DNA of 64,000 nucleotides. It comes from Cerrena zonata (lineage: Eukaryota; Basidiomycota; Agaricomycetes; Polyporales; Cerrenaceae). Where the stretch lies: the NCBI GenBank assembly GCA_038087015.1, contig JASBNA010000002.1, positions 1,302,001-1,366,000 on the forward strand, given 5' to 3'. The notes beneath the pieces were generated by a model that was not told the origin of the DNA, did no database searches, and saw only the letters and a list, made by a program, of their open reading frames with translations. Positions 58,492 through 64,000 of this stretch are shown piece by piece. Position 1 is the stretch's first letter. The number at the start of each line of letters is the position of its first letter. A program made the translations under genes and the position numbers.

Positions 58492-61400
58492 CTATCCCTT
58501 ATTACCTCCACTAGATAACCCTTTCTGAACAGATCCACTCACAGATGGTACAACACTCTCATCGCCTCTTAGCAAAACGTATTTCCCGTTATCCACCTTC
58601 ACATCCAACGCTAGCCCTCTTGTAGGTACTCCTGCTCTCCATCGTGGTGAAATGCCGAACCAGACGGCCAACTTGGAGAGGAAATCTCGGTGATGTTTCT
58701 CATGCGAACTAAGCTCATCTGACAGGATACCTTCCCATCGATACAAGGGACGCGCCCTGATAGACGAATCATCGTGATCTGTACCACCGCCTGTACCCAA
58801 TGTGGAAGGTTGGGCTTGTGTTTGCAAGTCGACTTCTTCCATGTTAAGTTCGGAAGGGTTATCGCCAAGATGAATGATATCTCCCTGTGAAAGACACGTT
58901 AGTGAAGAGAGTCACGGGAAGATGTGGAGACTTACGCGTATGGACGAATGGAAAATGATGTCGTACATACGGAGATACATCTTGTTCAGGAAACCTGCGT
59001 GGAAAAAGTCACCAAACTTCGGTTTCCTGTGCAAGAGACCTCTTTGTGCTAAGAAGTTTTCCAATGCAGCTCTTGGCAATGGACTGTATGCTATGGAGGT
59101 AGGAAAGTGGGGATTGAAATCTGATGCATATTTCTCGATGCCCTTGGCCGTGTCATGGTTCCGCCTCCACAGATCATCCTAAAGCAAACTGAGTAACGGG
59201 ATTAGAATGAAAAAGTGCGAAGAGGGCTTACCCAAAAGATGTACCACCACGTCGCCAACTCCGAAGTAGTGACTGCAGACCATCTTGAATACGAGGCTTG
59301 GAACGCCATCTCACTTCCTACCATCAGCTGTCGCACCCTAAGATCTCGCTCAAACTCGATAGAGCTTTGAGCCAGCCCTTCAGGTTCACGGACGGTATCG
59401 TAGACGTGAGTGAGAAACGATAGGTCAACGTCTCGGCTTTCGAAAGACACTCGCGCATGTTATGATGCCGATATCTAGCTAACACCCCTTCCAAATGTGC
59501 CAAAGGTTGCTTGATAATCTCCTCGTTCAGGATGAGAAACCGAGCGAGCGGTGTTGTCAAATCATAATCATCATTGAGTCCAATGATAGACCCATCAACC
59601 ACGACACCTTTGGTGTATTTGAGCTCCACCTCGAATCCGCTTCCGAAATCCTGGTCCTCAAAGATCAAACGGCCATGATGCTTGAGAGAGAATAGGGCCG
59701 AACGGAACGAAATCGCAGTTTGCGCGTGATATCGTCGTCTCGAGCAGAAGGACGGCCAACGTGAACCGACGAGTTGTATATGCTCATAAGGCCATTGGAC
59801 TACTTGACCATCTAGAGCACGAAGGGCCATACGAATCTCCCGCCGGCGCATGACGTCGCGGCTAGAGTTTTGTTTGACATAGAGCTCGAGGTCGCTTATG
59901 TCCTTGAGAACTGCCAGAGGGCCATCGTCATACCGAAGAATCTATTGATCTCCTTAGCAGACTCAGAACGACAGAGGCAGAGAGACTAACCAATGTGGGA
60001 GGGAACGGAATCCACCATGCGTTCCCGAAGAATCTAGTACATCCTCGAGGCTCCGTCCCCTTGGGTTCTTTCCAATAGCAATCTGGACCTGTAAATTGCA
60101 ACTGTATTACTTCCTCAAGATGCTGGAACAGTGAGCTGTCGGGGCCATGCACAGCAGCGACACCTTGAGCGTAGGTCAAGCTTCCGACCTCCCTGAGAAT
60201 CTGCTCTCTGATTAGCATGCAGAACACCAAGAGCTGTAGCACTATGCATGTACCTTCAGATTCTCTACATGACGTTCGCCAGGGGTACCAGTAAAGTTCA
60301 ATAGGTACGGTGGGAATTCAGTGTCTCTAGCTTGCGCATAATGCATATGTTGCTCTCTAGGTATTCCACACTCGGGACTAGTTAGGAATAGGGTAGTAAC
60401 GGCCTCTTGCCAGATTCTGCGTTTCGGATGGTTGGATGCAGGAGACAAGTCGATACTAGAGCGAGAGGTTAGGATGATCAAGAGTGTATTTAGTGTATGA
60501 AATGCGAACCGAGGTGAGAATATGTCGATGCCTGCGATGGTCAGCGTTAGTTCAAAGGTTGTTTTTTTGTCAAGAAACAGTGCGTACTGAAGTCTATGCG
60601 ACGGGCGAGGCCTGGTATTGGAGTATGCGTCAGTAGCGAATGATGAGTAGGAATGTGTGCGCTCACGTTTGACAGCGCGACGCATGATACTAGTATTAAT
60701 GAGAGTGAAGTCTACGGATAATCAGTAGGGTGATATCGCAAATATGACAGGACGTACAGATGCTAAGTCCATAGGTTACAATATAGATTCTGCGATATGC
60801 TCAGTATGCGATTATCAGACAAGAAAGGGAATAAACTGACATATATAGCACAGGCCCTTCCAACGCGTCCTTTCCGGGTATATTCAAAGCAACACCGAGA
60901 GAAACTGCAGACGTAACAACGAAATTGACTCGAGACGTCCATTCACTAGCGTTATTCACGGGGTCCAAATAGGGTGCCAAGAAGCACTGAGCAAGGAAGA
61001 AACCAAGCATCGCGAGTAGTAGGAGAATTTGACGAGAAATCGCAACACGTTCACGGGATAATGAGCGGAACAGGCAATTGTCAGGGTCTACTGTGGCCGT
61101 CAGGAGAAGAGCGGTGAGTTTGGCAAAGAGTGCCACGGCTTCATATGTTGACCAGCCTCGGCGGAAACCTGTGAACGGTCAGACAAACCATCGCGGAATA
61201 TAGACAGAGGACCCTTACCATTGTACAAGAAATTCAATGGATTGCGGTCACGAGCCAATAACCGTTGATATTCACGATCCATGTCGCTCTGGCTTCTCTT
61301 AGTCCCAAGCTCTGTGTATTTGTCAACCTTTGGTGCAACCAACCTCACAACTCGGTGCAGATGAATGGGGAACCAAATGGTCATCTAAGCTTGAAGTCAG

Positions 61401-63122
61401 GAGAGCAATGGTTAGATAGAACAGTGTTCAACTCACCACAGCAAGGGATATAATCGCGATAATGACTACAATAGGAGCGAAGTTGATCTCATTTCGCTTC
61501 ATTGTAGTCGTCCAACAGAAGTCTAAAGGATCCCGAAATTCACTTGCTGCCCCGAGGGGCGCCACAACAGGTGGGTTGGACGTGGCGTTGACGTATGGGT
61601 TAGGCACTATCCACAGATCTTCTGACCAGACAAGTACATGCATGGCCATCGTACTGAGAGGTAGATAGAGCACTGTTAGGATGAATGTAGCAGCGACAAG
61701 ACCCCAGTCGCTCTTTAGCTGTAACGGCTCCTGTAGACCTTCTGAAATACCCAAACGGCAGCAGAGTGAAGTTGAGCGTAGAAAATAATAGAGCAAAGCA
61801 CCGCAAATAAGCATAAATATCAGAAGCAAAGCAAGCGAGAGGTTGATGCTCGTTGCGAGGTTGAAAGCAAGAATGTTGGGTCTAAAAACCACCTGTGGTT
61901 AGTGTCTACCCATAGACATGAGGATACCACAATCGCGGACTCAGCAGCTCACATTGTTCCCATCAGTAGTTTCCGCCATTGACTGAACGAATCCCCGCCA
62001 CTATGCGGCTCTATATGACAGTTAGAAGGAATACGACGTCGGAAAACAACAATGACCGTACTAATAGTATTCAAGATCAAAGCAAATATTTGGAGAGTAT
62101 CAAATAACCCGTGGAGGCTGTAAAATGATGCGAGAGCACTCGATCCCTATGTCAAGTAAGTTGATATGAAGGTTGATCAATACAAATACAATCTTACAGT
62201 GACACCCAGAGCACCATTTACAAGTGAGCTCAGTATACTATTGCGATTCTTCCACCATGACGAGACAACAGAGTTGCTCTCCAAGTCTTCAATGGTACGA
62301 CCTGTCGCTGCGAGTCGGTCCATCGGTGGAAACATGTCATAATCCTTGTTCTTCCCTTTCCCACGTGGCGGTATAGAGGGAAGAACAGGTGGCGGGAGCC
62401 TCGAAATATACCTTATCCAGAGCTGGAAGAGATAGTGGTAGTGCTGAGCGAGCGAACACAGTAGTTGCAGGAATGGGATGGTGAACACCCAAGGTATTCG
62501 GAAACTGGGACAACGAGGGTAGGCTTTGGACAACAGTCGATGTTGAGGCCAACGAGCTAGTAGAGAGACTCTTCGGGCGGAACGGCGATCGTGGACGAAG
62601 TGTATGAGAGGTGCGTGACGTGTCTGATATTGTATCTGGGGGTGTCAAGAAGGAATGCATTTCGTATTCTGCCCCGGTACTCCCAATGACAGTAGTACTA
62701 TCCCGACGACTATTCATTGAGGCACTCGAGGTCTGATGGAGGAGTTCATCTGTCACGTCACTAGACAGTTCTTCCAATTTATACGAGGTATATGATGGTG
62801 TTTCTGTAGAATGTGAGATATCGAAGGGGACATCGCGCCTAGTAGGGGTTATGATGACATTATTGGCTTGGTCGTTAATTTCGTGAGTAGTATTCCTGAT
62901 GGCAGCAGTAGTAGTACGAGCAGGTAGTCCATCAGCTTTTTCTCCAACGTGAGCTTGTTCTAAGAAAAGTGGATTCCTCAAGAACCTGGCAGGAGTTCGA
63001 GGTACACCGAGCGCCGCGGGTGAGTGGGAGCGTCTCCTGGAGGAGACTCGCGGCGATGAGCGCGAGCTTGAAGAGTCGGGAGATTGAGCTTCAAAAAGCC
63101 CCACGAGGTCCTTCACTGCCAT
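58492..63122 (-). CDS. Very large multi-pass membrane protein, function unknown
   Basis: One minus-strand gene with many exons, from ATG 63122 (MAVKDLVGLFEAQSPDSSSS) to TAG 58492. The first ~240 residues are Ser/Thr-rich and disordered. Exon ends ALPLSLPALDK and KDYDMFPPMDRLAAT join in frame. A block of about eight helices follows, for example FNLATSINLSLALLLIFMLI, NFAPIVVIIAIISLAV, ISRQILLLLAMLGFFLAQCF, VNFVVTSAVSLGVALNIPG and IYIVTYGLSIYFTLINTSIM. The C-terminal half is soluble: RRIWQEAVTTLFLTSPECGI, QFTGPDCYWKEPKG, ALRALDGQVVQWPYEHIQLV, FEDQDFGSGFEVELKY and YSRWSAVTTSELATWWYIFW. It ends QKGLSSGGNKG. It looks like a conserved fungal protein of over 1,200 residues. The helix block is TRP/channel-like in shape only. 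Both halves could conceivably be two genes, but the junctions at 60840-60670 splice in frame. Confidence 0.7.
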
Positions 63123-63480
63123 GAAGGGGGAGATTTACCAGGTCAAAGGCACAGAGGACTAGGAGGTGTAGCGCAAGGAAGGGTTCATGGCGACGCACTA
63201 GTTAGACAGTTTCATCTAAATGCAAGAGCCGCACTTCGATCCTGGTTGTGTACCAACGTGGGTCCTCGTGACTGTCACAACCCCACACGCTTTTCTACCT
63301 CGGGCGTGACAAATGAGCATTTCACAACAAGGATGTTCGAAGCGTAACAATATTAAAATACTGGGGTACAATGTGATAACTACAAATTCATATCGCGAAG
63401 TGTTCATATTGGGGAATGTTCATCATGATAATGTGGGGTGGAATACTCGCCGGCCACTGCGGCCACTACAAAGTTCGGTG
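63123..63480. other. Intergenic: promoter of the large membrane protein
   Basis: Both neighbours read leftward. No feature seen. Confidence 0.4.
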
Positions 63481-64000
63481 TCATGCCAATAGCTCTTTCA
63501 AGAACTTGCCAATGCTACTGCCTTTCATCAGTCTGTTCTGGTCGACCTCTGGCTCCGCACACATGATTCCTATGTCTTTCGTTTCCCCAGTTAGCAATCC
63601 TTCATCCTGGCTAGACTTTCGTTCCTGATAGGCTGCGTTTCTCTGCGAAGAAGGTTTCCATAACGCTTTAATCTCCTCTTCCAAAGGCAACAAAGCAGGT
63701 ACGAGCAAAGGATTATTCTTGATATCCTCCTGGAGTGTTGGGTTCTGTTTCGATTGCTGCAGTACAGAAGCGTGGATGTACTCATGCGTTTCACCACCAG
63801 TCTGAGTCGGGAGAGTGCGGTTGATCGTGCTTGCAAGGGAAAATATTCCTACTTGAGAACTATACTCGAGTTAGTCCTGCTAGAAGTAGATATACGATAC
63901 CATAGACTTACTCGTGCGGACTCTGAGTTCCCCATTCAGCCACAGGATCAACAAGCGATGCCAAGTACGTCATGTCGAGGGCCAGTATGTCACCAACGTG
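63481..64000 (-). CDS. 3' end of a gene, possibly a DUF2235 (Tle1-like hydrolase) protein
   Basis: The gene enters from the right edge. The first visible exon reads HVGDILALDMTYLASLVDPV and AEWGTQSPH. A short intron ending GCAAG joins to TINRTLPTQTGGETHEYIHA, SVLQQSKQNPTLQEDI and NNPLLVPALLPLEEEIKALW. The tail is polar and the stop lies at 63481. The combination of LALDMTYLASL, WGTQ and THEYIHxSV recalls the C-terminal part of fungal DUF2235 proteins, relatives of type VI lipase Tle1. The catalytic region is outside the window, so this remains tentative. The last ~60 residues carry no motif. Confidence 0.5.

Noticed and set aside
60242..60690. Separate gene starting with MRRAVKRERTHSYS
   Set aside because: Upstream exons splice into this Met in frame (GLSI-YFTLINTSI-MRRAVKR), so it is internal to the large membrane-protein gene.

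Overview
The window is a gene-dense stretch of a basidiomycete nuclear genome, most likely an Agaricomycete. The genes lie on both strands and are cut by many short introns (about 45-80 nt, GTRNGT donors, NAG acceptors). Proteins include clear fungal orthologues and several families that I recognise only as fungal or basidiomycete-type. No rRNA, tRNA, CRISPR array, insertion sequence or transposon with recognisable coding capacity was found. All exon models are hand-built from splice signals and protein-family continuity.

Layout, 0-25 kb: the 3' end of a membrane-receptor-like gene; ribosomal protein S11; a PPZ-type Ser/Thr phosphatase with an N-myristoylation signal; a DMT-superfamily transporter; mitochondrial ribosomal protein bL36m convergent with dihydrofolate reductase; an RTA1-family membrane protein; a single-exon F-box protein; a TPR-less SGT1-like (CS+SGS) protein divergent from a glutathione S-transferase-like gene; a family-31-type glycosyltransferase; an orphan ORF; and a conserved-looking protein with one membrane segment.

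22-30 kb: two Ser/Thr-rich type I membrane proteins sharing a transmembrane motif and two intron positions flank an isochorismatase-type hydrolase. 31-41 kb: a Rab4-type GTPase, a D-serine dehydratase (Dsd1 type), a KRE6/SKN1-type beta-glucan synthesis gene whose frame is broken three times, an HSL-type alpha/beta hydrolase whose model needs a one-nucleotide exon, and a RidA enamine/imine deaminase. 41-50 kb: an RBM39/Rsd1-like splicing factor, a bacterial-type ketol-acid reductoisomerase-like protein divergent from a short-chain dehydrogenase, a cupin, and peroxin PEX16.

50-64 kb: an unknown coiled-coil protein, a CorA-type magnesium transporter homologue with Ser-Met-Asn in place of Gly-Met-Asn, the ribosome-biogenesis factor RRP36, an NADPH-dependent FMN reductase, a very large multi-pass membrane protein of unknown function, and the 3' end of a possible DUF2235 protein.

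The set is mainly housekeeping (translation, splicing, ribosome assembly, folate, peroxisome and trafficking functions) with scattered metabolic genes. The most unusual items are the putative 1-nt exon at 40007, the broken KRE6-like gene, the duplicated membrane-protein pair with conserved introns, and the KARI-like enzyme lacking an evident mitochondrial presequence.
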